A stretch of 13,777 bases of DNA from Candidatus Saccharibacteria bacterium UBA4215 (GTDB lineage: Bacteria; Patescibacteriota; Saccharimonadia; Saccharimonadales; Saccharimonadaceae), in assembly GCA_002381485.1 (NCBI GenBank), contig DFTJ01000007.1:48349-62125 (forward strand), written 5' to 3'. Positions 4,596 through 11,948 of this stretch are shown piece by piece (position 1 is the first letter of the stretch; each line of letters opens with the position of its first letter). Made by a program: the position numbers and the translations under genes. The notes under the pieces were generated by a model. The model ran no database searches, was not told where the DNA came from, and saw nothing but the letters and a program-made list of their open reading frames with translations.

Positions 4596-7145
4596 CTATT
4601 TTAGAATCTTGAGTTCATTAACAAGCCGCTCTACGAGCGCTTGTTTTTCTTGGAGCTGTTTGCGGGTTTCTTCAACAAGTGCCGCCGGTGCTTTGGAGAT
4701 ATAGTTTTCGTTTTTTAGGCGTCCCTCGAGTGCAGCAATGTCGCTGTGTGTTTCAGCCAACCGTTGCTCGAGGTTTGTTTGATGTTCATAGAGTGTCTCT
4801 GTAGAGACGTCGAGCCAGGCATCACGTCCTGAGGTGGCGAGGCGTAGACCGCGAGCTTGATCTGTCGTGGAGATATCTTTGAGCTTGGCAAGCCGCTTGA
4901 TAAGCTCCTTGTTGTCTTCAATCAGGCTGTCGGTTTGATATAGCAGCGTATACTTCTCGTTCCCCGGCAGTGCTGTTGTGACAAAGCGCGTTTCGGTAAC
5001 GAGCGCCTGGACTCGTGAGAACTCGGCTGCGGCAATGTCGTCGTAAGGAATCATCTCTGGCCAGCTTTCACTAATCAGCAGCGAGTCGTTCCATGGGAGT
5101 GTTTGCCAGATTGTTTCTGTCACAAATGGCGCAAAAGGGTGAGCTAGTTTTAGACTGGTAGAAAGCACCCAGGCGAGGAGGTCTGGATTATCTTGGTCTT
5201 TGGAGGCTTCAATATACCAGTCGGCAACACCATCCCAAATGGCATGGTACATACTCTCACTTGCTTCGGCGAAACGGTAGGTGTTAAGGCCATGCTCAAT
5301 AGCTTCTTTGGCTTTGGTGAGCTCACTGATAATCCAGTGGTCGGCCAAGCTTTTTGGTGTTGGGGTGCTTGGTTTGTAGTTGTCCCCTAGCTTGTGTTCG
5401 GCGAAACGAGCAATGTTCCATAGTTTGTTGCAGAAGTTGCGCCCAGCAACGATACGGTCAGTACTAAATGCTTGATTTTGGCCTGGGCTACGGCTAGCGA
5501 TAAGGCCGAGACGAAGCGCATCCGAGCCGTATTCGGCGATAGAATCCATTGGGTTGATGACATTGCCTTTGCTCTTGCTCATCTTCTGGCTGTGCTCGTC
5601 GAGCACCATTCCATGGAGGTAGACGTCTTTAAAAGGAACTTTCCCGGTAGTATAGAGGCCGAGCATAATCATGCGGGCGATCCAGCGATCGAGCAAGTCT
5701 GTTCCTGTTTCCATTAAACTTGTTGGGTAAAAACGGGCTAGGTCTCCCCCGTCGAGGACATCAGTGGTGATGAATGGCCACTGGCCACTGCTGAACCAGG
5801 TGTCAAAGGTGTCTTCTTCGCGACGGTACTGCTTGCCGTCTACCTCAATGGTTCGTTCGTCAACGCGAGTATCGAATATCCAGTCGTCGGGATCGGCTAG
5901 GTTCTGGAAAGCAGGAATCGGAATTCCCCAGGGGATTTGCCGAGAAAGGTTCCAGTCGTGTACCTTTTCGAGATACTGCTTTAGAATTTGCTTGCGGCTG
6001 GCTGGGTAAAAGGATATCTCGTTGTTCTCGAGAGCCTCAAGTGCCCTCTTGGCAAGAGGCTCGATTTTCAGGAACCATTGCTCTTTTATAAGAGGTTGGA
6101 TTGGCAAGCCACTTTTGTAGTCATATCCGACGGTATGCTCGTGAGGCTGCTCTTTTCGAATGAGCTCTTCGGCCTGTAGTGCTGCCAGTACCTTCTTGCG
6201 CGCCTTATCAACATCTAGTCCGAGGTACTGAGCAGGCGTGTTTATCATGGTGCCATCGAAGTCGATAACTTGGATTCTCTCGAGGTCATGACGCTTCCCT
6301 ACTTCAAAATCATTTGGATCATGAGCAGGGGTGATCTTGACTGCGCCGGTGCCAAACTCAGGGTCGACGTATTCGTCGCCAATAATAGGGATTTCTCGTC
6401 CTGACAGAGGTAGTTGGATGTGAAGGCCGATAAGGTCTTTGTAGCGAGGATCGGTCGGGTTGACTGCTACTGCTGTATCCCCAAAGAGAGTTTCTGGGCG
6501 AGTGGTCGCGATAGTAATTTCGCCAATTTTATCAATCAGTGGGTAGGCAATGTGCCAGAGTGTCCCCTTCTCTTGTTTGTGGTCAACTTCAATGTCGGCA
6601 TAACTTGTCTGGTATGCCGTGCTGTAGTTGACGATGCGTTCACCTCTGTAGATAAGGCCATCATCCCATAGCTTTTTGAACGTCGAGTGAACAGTGCCCA
6701 CCACCTTTTGGTCGAGTGTAAACACAAGATGCTCCCAAGATGCACTGGTACCGAGGGCTCGGAGCTGTAGCTCCATATTGCCACGCTGTTCTTCAACGAA
6801 GTTCCAGACCTGGCTGTATAGTTGTTCACGTGAAAAGTCGAAACGACTCTGGCCCTTTTTTTGTAACTCCTTTTCGTAGACAACCCATGTTTCAAACCCG
6901 GCGTGATCTGCACCCGGGATGAATATAGCATCACACCCCGCCATTCGTTTGTAGCGAACGAGGATGTCTTTGAGGTTCATATCCAGGGCGTGACCGATGT
7001 GAAGATTGCCGTTAGCATTCGGCGGCGGCATGACAGTGCTAAAGGGTTCACCTTGTCCCTTCGGACGAAAGGCGCCGCTCTTCTCCCAGAGTGCGTAGAT
7101 GTTTGGCTCGTATTGGTTTGGTTCGTAGGCCTTGGCTAGGTTCAC
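4596..7145 (-). CDS. valS: Valyl-tRNA synthetase
   Basis: ValRS is a cytoplasmic class I synthetase that charges tRNA-Val and hydrolyses mischarged Thr-tRNA-Val. The 849 residues are about usual for ValRS. In order: PPPNANGNLHIGHAL with HIGH at 49-52; the CP1 editing domain (about 190-340) with TTRPETLFGD (214-223) and AHDPNDFE (274-281); DTWFSSGQWPF (448-458); the KMSKS loop at 521-525 within QKMSKSKGN; an anticodon-binding helical domain from about 600; and a coiled-coil tail (about 784-849), which is the ValRS hallmark. The substrate-pocket text GADHAGFETWVVYEK departs from the usual GTDHAGIATQ; from memory this form is common in CPR bacteria. The start is GTG 7145 with AGGAG five bases upstream. 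It diverges from the FemAB-like gene. Confidence 0.95.
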   Translation of the reverse strand: MNLAKAYEPNQYEPNIYALWEKSGAFRPKGQGEPFSTVMPPPNANGNLHIGHALDMNLKDILVRYKRMAGCDAIFIPGADHAGFETWVVYEKELQKKGQSRFDFSREQLYSQVWNFVEEQRGNMELQLRALGTSASWEHLVFTLDQKVVGTVHSTFKKLWDDGLIYRGERIVNYSTAYQTSYADIEVDHKQEKGTLWHIAYPLIDKIGEITIATTRPETLFGDTAVAVNPTDPRYKDLIGLHIQLPLSGREIPIIGDEYVDPEFGTGAVKITPAHDPNDFEVGKRHDLERIQVIDFDGTMINTPAQYLGLDVDKARKKVLAALQAEELIRKEQPHEHTVGYDYKSGLPIQPLIKEQWFLKIEPLAKRALEALENNEISFYPASRKQILKQYLEKVHDWNLSRQIPWGIPIPAFQNLADPDDWIFDTRVDERTIEVDGKQYRREEDTFDTWFSSGQWPFITTDVLDGGDLARFYPTSLMETGTDLLDRWIARMIMLGLYTTGKVPFKDVYLHGMVLDEHSQKMSKSKGNVINPMDSIAEYGSDALRLGLIASRSPGQNQAFSTDRIVAGRNFCNKLWNIARFAEHKLGDNYKPSTPTPKSLADHWIISELTKAKEAIEHGLNTYRFAEASESMYHAIWDGVADWYIEASKDQDNPDLLAWVLSTSLKLAHPFAPFVTETIWQTLPWNDSLLISESWPEMIPYDDIAAAEFSRVQALVTETRFVTTALPGNEKYTLLYQTDSLIEDNKELIKRLAKLKDISTTDQARGLRLATSGRDAWLDVSTETLYEHQTNLEQRLAETHSDIAALEGRLKNENYISKAPAALVEETRKQLQEKQALVERLVNELKILK

Positions 7146-7202
7146 AACATCTCCTGATAGATGCGATTTTCACGTGAATAATCGCTGTAGTAACTGTAGT
7201 CC

Positions 7203-7211
7203 AGTATACCA
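7203..7211 (-). promoter_or_regulatory. Extended -10 of valS
   Basis: The minus strand reads TGG then TATACT, an extended -10 that predicts a start near 7196 and a leader of about 50 bases ending in AGGAGATGTT before the GTG. I see no T-box specifier or antiterminator in this short leader. Confidence 0.5.
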
Positions 7212-7230
7212 TAGAGGTCATCGGACACTG

Positions 7231-7236
7231 TATAAT
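7231..7236 (+). promoter_or_regulatory. -10 box for a leaderless femAB-like transcript
   Basis: Perfect TATAAT, then exactly six bases (GGAACC), then the ATG at 7243. This is the same spacing as at 2780 and 11903. No Shine-Dalgarno sequence precedes the start, so leaderless translation is expected. Confidence 0.6.
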
Positions 7237-7242
7237 GGAACC

Positions 7243-8223
7243 ATGATTGAAATACAGCGCTGTACCGACAAAGAAAAATGGGACGAGTACGTTTTAGATA
7301 TGGGTGGTCACCCATTGCAGCTATGGGGCTGGGGCCAAGTAAAGGCCGCACACGGCTGGAAGGCTGAAAGATTTTTTAGCTATAAAGACGATGAGTTGGT
7401 GGGAGCTGCACAGGTTTTGGTTCGCCGACTCCCCGCGCCTTTTTCCTCCTTTTCGTATATACCAAGAGGTCCAATTGGTGACTCGCAGTACATAGATGAC
7501 ATGTTACACGCGATTGCTGAGATTTGTAAAAAAGAGCATCGATCGGTAGCTTTGTCGATTGAGCCAAATTCACGTGAATTCAAGGCCCCTAAGGGGTGGA
7601 AACGATCAAAGAACTCGGTATTACCTGCTGAGACGATCTTGTTAGATCTTGATCTGTCAGAAAGTGATTTGTTATCGGCAATGGCAAAAAAGACTCGTCA
7701 GTACATCCGGAAATCGGCTGCTGAAGGGATTGAGATTCGACGAGTTCGTACGAAAGAGGCGCTTGAGGAATGTTTGAATATGTACCAGCAGACCGCCGCA
7801 CGAGCCGGGTTCAATACTCATAGCCGCCAGTATTATATCGACGTGATGCAGAAATTAGGCGACCACTCCCCTATCTTTGCCGCCTATTTGGACGATACGC
7901 CGATAGCGTTCTTGTGGATGGCAGTGAGCGCTGAGACGGCATTTGAACTGTATGGCGGCATGAATGAAGACGGTCAGCGGCTGCGTGCTAATTACGCGCT
8001 GAAATGGCACGTTATCCGTAAGGCAAAGGAATGGGGCCTATCTGAGTATGACTTTGGCGGCTTGGTGGTTGGCGGCGTTTCCAACTTTAAACAGGGGTGG
8101 ACAGACGAGGAGACGGTTCATGCTGGAACGTTCGACCGCCCACTCTCCCCTCTGTATGGCCTCTGGACTTCTGTGTTGCCTGGTGCGAAGAAGTTACTTC
8201 AAACACTGCGTCGACGCAAGTAG
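7243..8223 (+). CDS. FemAB-family peptidoglycan interpeptide-bridge aminoacyltransferase
   Basis: FemAB proteins transfer amino acids from aminoacyl-tRNA to the peptide stem of lipid-linked peptidoglycan precursor on the inner face of the membrane. The 326 residues fit two GNAT-like domains without the coiled-coil arm of staphylococcal FemA, as in the single-addition enzyme FemX. Family text includes GGHPLQLWGWGQVKAAHGW near 21-39, SYIPRGPIGD near 70-79, AMAKKTRQYIRKSAAEGIEI in the middle, and near the end YDFGGLVVGGVSNFKQGW followed by HAGTFDRPLSPLYG. The ATG at 7243 follows a TATAAT by six bases; a longer reading from 7132 is rejected because it would overlap valS and its promoter. The amino acid added cannot be told from sequence. 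The gene sits opposite tsaD, 18 bases apart at their ends. Confidence 0.9.
   Translation: MIEIQRCTDKEKWDEYVLDMGGHPLQLWGWGQVKAAHGWKAERFFSYKDDELVGAAQVLVRRLPAPFSSFSYIPRGPIGDSQYIDDMLHAIAEICKKEHRSVALSIEPNSREFKAPKGWKRSKNSVLPAETILLDLDLSESDLLSAMAKKTRQYIRKSAAEGIEIRRVRTKEALEECLNMYQQTAARAGFNTHSRQYYIDVMQKLGDHSPIFAAYLDDTPIAFLWMAVSAETAFELYGGMNEDGQRLRANYALKWHVIRKAKEWGLSEYDFGGLVVGGVSNFKQGWTDEETVHAGTFDRPLSPLYGLWTSVLPGAKKLLQTLRRRK
8207..8218. repeat. 12-base perfect palindrome TGCGTCGACGCA
   Basis: The palindrome lies in the last codons of the FemAB-like gene, 5 bases before its stop codon ends and 24 bases from the tsaD stop. It could form a short hairpin or be a protein site, but the arginine codons of the tail may create it by chance. 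Confidence 0.25.
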
Positions 8224-8241
8224 GCTTTTCTGAGAATTAGC

Positions 8242-9333
8242 TTAAGATTTTATTGGACGCCAGGCTGTCTTTGGCATTGATAGGCTAGGGATAACAAGGA
8301 TATCTTCTACAGGGGTGGAGGGGAGCTGTTGAGCCTGGTAGTACCCCAGCGCAGCTATCATTGCGGCGTTATCTGTACAGAGGGCCATTGGTGCGTATTC
8401 TACTGGGATGGGAAGCCGCTTACTAAGAAGTGTGCGAAGTTCGGCATTCGCAGCAACTCCACCAGCAATCACGACGGAAGCGGGGGAGTGGTCTCGAAAT
8501 GCCTGCTCAGTTTTATCAATCAGGGTCTCGATTGCTGTTCGCTGGAAACTTGCGGCAAAATTTGCCCGCTGGACGTCGTTTAAGAGCCCTGCAAGCTCGC
8601 TAGATGGAAAAGTTGTGTCGACACACACTTCACGCTGAACTGCTCGCAGAACGGCCGTCTTAAGCCCAGAAAAACTAAAGTCATAGGCGCCTTTCATTTT
8701 GGCTTTTGGTAGTGAGTATTCTGTCGGTGAGCCTTTTAGTGCTGCCTGGGCAATTGATGGTCCGCCGGGGTAGGGGAGACCAATAATTTTAGCGACTTTA
8801 TCAAACGCTTCTCCGACGGCATCATCTTGAGTTTGACCTAAGAGTTGATAGTCACCGTGGTCATGAAAGAGGACAAGTTGAGAGTGCCCACCACTGACGA
8901 TCAGCGCCAGGAGTGGGAAGCGGGGCTGGCTTTTCGGAAGGGTGAGAGTAAGGTGTTCTGCTTGTTCGTCAATAAAGTTGGCGTAAACGTGTGCTTCAAC
9001 GTGGTGAATAGGGTAGAGGGGTTTGTTCTTTGTGAGTGCTAATGTGCGCGCTGCCAGTGTTCCGACTAGTAGTGAGCCGATCAATCCAGGTGCGTAAGTA
9101 ACAGCAATAGCATCAATATCATCCCAGGTGACAGCAGCATCTGATAGTGCTTTTTGAATGACGGGGTTAATCACTTCAATGTGGCTGCGAGCGGCAACTT
9201 CTGGCACAACGCCACCGTAGACGGCGTGAATATCGATTTGTGAATGGACGACATTAGAAAGCAGCCGGTGGCCATCTTCAACAATGGCGGCGGCAGTCTC
9301 GTCACAACTACTTTCGATTCCCAGTATTTTCAT
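8242..9333 (-). CDS. tsaD: tRNA N6-threonylcarbamoyladenosine transferase TsaD
   Basis: TsaD (Kae1/Qri7/YgjD family) transfers the threonylcarbamoyl group from TC-AMP to A37 of ANN-reading tRNAs, acting with TsaB and TsaE; neither is in this window. The 363 residues are slightly over the usual 335-345, the extra lying partly in an insertion around 120-138. Visible motifs: MKILGIESSCDETAAAIV at the N-terminus, the metal-binding HHVEAH at 110-115, LIVSGGHSQLV (144-154), the nucleotide-binding GGPSIA and FSFSGLKTAV, GGVAANAELR (291-300), and CTDNAAMIA (319-327) supplying the third metal ligand. All key residues are intact. The start ATG 9331-9333 follows TACAAT by seven bases, so the message is probably leaderless. 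It stands alone, divergent from the SGNH hydrolase gene. Confidence 0.97.
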   Translation of the reverse strand: MKILGIESSCDETAAAIVEDGHRLLSNVVHSQIDIHAVYGGVVPEVAARSHIEVINPVIQKALSDAAVTWDDIDAIAVTYAPGLIGSLLVGTLAARTLALTKNKPLYPIHHVEAHVYANFIDEQAEHLTLTLPKSQPRFPLLALIVSGGHSQLVLFHDHGDYQLLGQTQDDAVGEAFDKVAKIIGLPYPGGPSIAQAALKGSPTEYSLPKAKMKGAYDFSFSGLKTAVLRAVQREVCVDTTFPSSELAGLLNDVQRANFAASFQRTAIETLIDKTEQAFRDHSPASVVIAGGVAANAELRTLLSKRLPIPVEYAPMALCTDNAAMIAALGYYQAQQLPSTPVEDILVIPSLSMPKTAWRPIKS

Positions 9334-9340
9334 CTGTTAC

Positions 9341-9349
9341 ATTGTATCA
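9341..9349 (-). promoter_or_regulatory. Extended -10 for a leaderless tsaD transcript
   Basis: The minus strand reads TGA then TACAAT, followed by seven bases (GTAACAG) and the tsaD ATG. The predicted start falls at or beside the initiation codon; there is no Shine-Dalgarno sequence. Confidence 0.5.
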
Positions 9350-9373
9350 TTCTTAACCAAAACCTGGTTAGCA

Positions 9374-9402
9374 TTGAGCCCGTAGATACATCAATTTAAA
9401 AT
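9374..9402 (+). promoter_or_regulatory. Promoter of the SGNH hydrolase gene
   Basis: TTGAGC (9374-9379), a 17-base spacer and TAAAAT (9397-9402) predict a start near 9409. The leader of about 23 bases carries AGGAGGAG just before the ATG at 9432, the best ribosome-binding site in the window. Confidence 0.5.
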
Positions 9403-9431
9403 AAGATAGGCACGAAAGGGCAGGAGGAGAA

Positions 9432-11948
9432 ATGAAACGACGCTATCAAGCGGCTGTGTTTGCTATTGTTTTGTGCGCGCTTACCGGGACGTCGCCGGCC
9501 GCCGCAATTGACTGGGTTGTTGACGGCGTCGGGCCTCAGGTGATTTCTGTCGGCGAGGATGGAATTCGACGGACTGATAATTGCCAAACCTATCATCAGA
9601 AGATTCGCATTGAGTCAGTTGGTGTATACACCTCGTGTATGTACGGTGCGCAGCATGATTCGGCCACCTACCGAAGTGGCGGAACATTGCATTTGACGAT
9701 TCGCGAGCCATTTACGGAGAAGTATTTGGTGGTGCGTGGTGTCTGTGAAGGTTCGGCCAGTTGTGAATATCATCGATCTACCGATGTGTTAGTAGAGACT
9801 CGGTATACGGGCGGATTTATGATAGCGGTCCAGGTGTATCAGCGGGTATCTGAACGCCTGAAGTGGCAGCCCTCCACTTCGACGCCATATGGAGAGTTTC
9901 GTTTTGACGCTGCAGCGCCGGACTACGTTCTCTCGGATGTGCTCGGCAACCCAGTGGGGAGCGGATCAACTGCTGTGTCACGTAATGGCAAGTGGCTGGT
10001 TGCCGAACTCCGCAACAAGGGGCTGGCGCTCGTTGACTTAGAGAGCTTGGTGGCCCGGCGCATTACACCAGCCGGGTATCAGTATGGGAGCGGCATGGAT
10101 CCGGTATTCAGCTTGGCGGTGTCGAATGACGGTAAAACAGTCGTAGAAACTGGTGTTAATGCCGGTCTCAGTATTATTTCAGTTACTCAATCTTGCGGCA
10201 CTGACATTGTCTACAAAATGCCCAACAGCTTTCCGTTAGGAACTGAGCGCTGTAAGACAATCGGCGCTACCACAGCTGGCGTATCGGAAATAAAGTATCG
10301 CCACCACCCGTTTTTCAGCCAAGACGACACAGTACTGACGGTTCGGGCTCTGACGTTAGACAATCGCGATGTGCGGTACGTCTTTCGTCCAGGCACGGCC
10401 AACCTGGACGCTGCGGTAAAGTATTTGGCAATAGGCGATTCCTTTACGAGTGGTGAAGGTGATGAGGGCGGAGCATACCTTCCGGCAACTGACGTTGGTT
10501 TAGAGAAGTGTCATGTCAGTTCTCGCGCCTATCCTTTTGTTGTTGCTCTCCAGGTCAGCTTACCCGAGGAGGTGGTGCGTAGCGTTGCTTGCTCGGGCGC
10601 ACGCCTTCCGGATATTCTGCCTGATGTTGAGTATATGGGGCAGGGGAATCGTCTACAGAGAATCGCAACTACCGATCATCCTATAGAAGTGCTACGGCAG
10701 CAGGCGTTGGATGAGTTTATTCCGGGAAGAATTCCGCAATTAAATTTCGTTGAACGCTATCAGCCAGAAATCATCACTGTTGGGGTAGGAGGAAACGACG
10801 CCGGTATCATCGACAAGCTGAAGGTGTGCGCAATGCCCGGCACGTGCCGATGGGCGCAGCCAGAGTTCTTGTACGTTACGGCCCTCGAAATTGGACAGAT
10901 GTTTGCGCCACTTCAGCAGCTGTACCAAACGATTCGACAACTTACGCCACACTCTCGGGTATATGTCATGGGGTATCCCGGTTCTATACAGCCAGCGGGT
11001 GTCTGTGATGCTCTGACCAGCTTTTTATTTAGCGCGCCCGAACGAGAGTTCATGGACCGGTCGATCCGCTATCTTAATCAGGTGATGCGGCAGGCTGCGG
11101 AGAGTTCGGGGGCAGTATTTATAGATACAGCTGACGCCTTTAAGAGCCATCGTTTGTGCGAGCAGTCAGACACTCCTGCGATACATGGGTTTGTGGCTGG
11201 CCGAGATACGGGCCTCTTTCAGGACATACCGCTCCTGCACTTCATTAGCAGCGCCTCCTTTCACCCCACACCGTTTGGCCACCAGCGACTGGCGCAGTCT
11301 TTGCATGAGCAATCTAATGGGCTGACTGCGACGTGTGCTTTGCCGGAGTGCGGGGTGTGGCAGGCAGTGGCACCGCTGCCGGAGCCTTACTGGCGTGTAG
11401 ACAGTGCGCCCCAATCAGTTGTCCGTTCGGCTGATTTTGCCATAGTCAGCCCCTCCGGACAGCAGCTTGACATTGCTATTCCAGCCGGCATGTTCGCTCC
11501 GGGGACAATGGTAGCACTGGAACTGCACTCCAATCCGACCCACCTCGGAGATATTGCGGTGAGCCAGAGCGGAGGTGGGGCAAAGACCGTGAAGCTTCCA
11601 GATAGCGTGCTCGGCGGCTTTCATACCGTATTTGCCAGCGGCATTTCACCGGGGGGTCTTCCGGTAGTGGCCTATCAGGTGGTTGAGGTGGCTGACGAAC
11701 AGAGCACGCCACCGACGAGCTCATTGCCTACTCAGGTGAACAGAGCGGCGTCTGGGGGCGAGACTCAAGAGGTTTCAAGCGCTGTTCTTGGAGCACACAA
11801 GAGTGTTGATATGCAGGCGGTGCAGCCGAGTTCTTCGGATCTCCCGGGCGTTGCTAAGAGGGAGAATGCTATCTGGTTGCTACTACTTTTGCTTCCAGTC
11901 GGTATAATGACAGTATGCCTACTTTTCGTACTATTGTTAAAAAGATGA
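9432..11948 (+). CDS. Secreted, C-terminally anchored SGNH/GDSL hydrolase with propeller-like region
   Basis: The product has 838 residues. A signal peptide (1-25, cleavage after SPAAA) is followed by a Cys-containing N-terminal part. Region 160-320 has repeats like AVSRNGKWLVAEL, AVSNDGKTVVETG and FFSQDDTVLTVRA, the pattern of TolB/WD40-type propeller blades. The SGNH esterase domain spans about 328-630: block I YLAIGDSFTSGEGDE with nucleophile Ser337, block III VGVGGNDAG with Asn455, and block V SFHPTPFGH with His611. The usual acid three residues before the His is Ala608, so it may act as a Ser-His dyad, as in Streptomyces-type esterases. A probable beta domain (about 665-755), a Ser/Thr/Pro-rich linker (756-812) and one membrane helix (814-836) follow, leaving a two-residue basic end. 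The substrate is unknown; carbohydrate or peptidoglycan ester removal is one guess. The 3' end overlaps the next gene by 34 bases. Confidence 0.88.
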   Translation: MKRRYQAAVFAIVLCALTGTSPAAAIDWVVDGVGPQVISVGEDGIRRTDNCQTYHQKIRIESVGVYTSCMYGAQHDSATYRSGGTLHLTIREPFTEKYLVVRGVCEGSASCEYHRSTDVLVETRYTGGFMIAVQVYQRVSERLKWQPSTSTPYGEFRFDAAAPDYVLSDVLGNPVGSGSTAVSRNGKWLVAELRNKGLALVDLESLVARRITPAGYQYGSGMDPVFSLAVSNDGKTVVETGVNAGLSIISVTQSCGTDIVYKMPNSFPLGTERCKTIGATTAGVSEIKYRHHPFFSQDDTVLTVRALTLDNRDVRYVFRPGTANLDAAVKYLAIGDSFTSGEGDEGGAYLPATDVGLEKCHVSSRAYPFVVALQVSLPEEVVRSVACSGARLPDILPDVEYMGQGNRLQRIATTDHPIEVLRQQALDEFIPGRIPQLNFVERYQPEIITVGVGGNDAGIIDKLKVCAMPGTCRWAQPEFLYVTALEIGQMFAPLQQLYQTIRQLTPHSRVYVMGYPGSIQPAGVCDALTSFLFSAPEREFMDRSIRYLNQVMRQAAESSGAVFIDTADAFKSHRLCEQSDTPAIHGFVAGRDTGLFQDIPLLHFISSASFHPTPFGHQRLAQSLHEQSNGLTATCALPECGVWQAVAPLPEPYWRVDSAPQSVVRSADFAIVSPSGQQLDIAIPAGMFAPGTMVALELHSNPTHLGDIAVSQSGGGAKTVKLPDSVLGGFHTVFASGISPGGLPVVAYQVVEVADEQSTPPTSSLPTQVNRAASGGETQEVSSAVLGAHKSVDMQAVQPSSSDLPGVAKRENAIWLLLLLLPVGIMTVCLLFVLLLKR
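11903..11908 (+). promoter_or_regulatory. -10 box for a leaderless murE-like transcript, inside the SGNH gene
   Basis: Perfect TATAAT, six bases (GACAGT), then ATG 11915. It lies within the codons of the SGNH protein's last membrane helix. No Shine-Dalgarno sequence is present. The gene may be read both from this promoter and by read-through from the SGNH gene. Confidence 0.55.

Noticed and set aside
6536..6934. Minus-strand open frame inside valS in another frame
   Set aside because: It is a shadow of valS without promoter or family resemblance.
7146..7196. T-box or other riboswitch in the valS leader
   Set aside because: The leader is only about 50 bases and has neither the conserved T-box sequence nor room for stem I and an antiterminator.
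7132..7242. Longer N-terminus of the FemAB-like protein from 7132
   Set aside because: It would overlap the valS start and run through both divergent promoters; the extra residues are unlike the family, which begins near MIEI.
9354..9370. Inverted repeat TAACCA-N5-TGGTTA between tsaD and the SGNH gene
   Set aside because: It is only six A/T-heavy pairs, lies close to two promoters where chance AT symmetry is common, and has no matching second copy, so I do not call it an operator.
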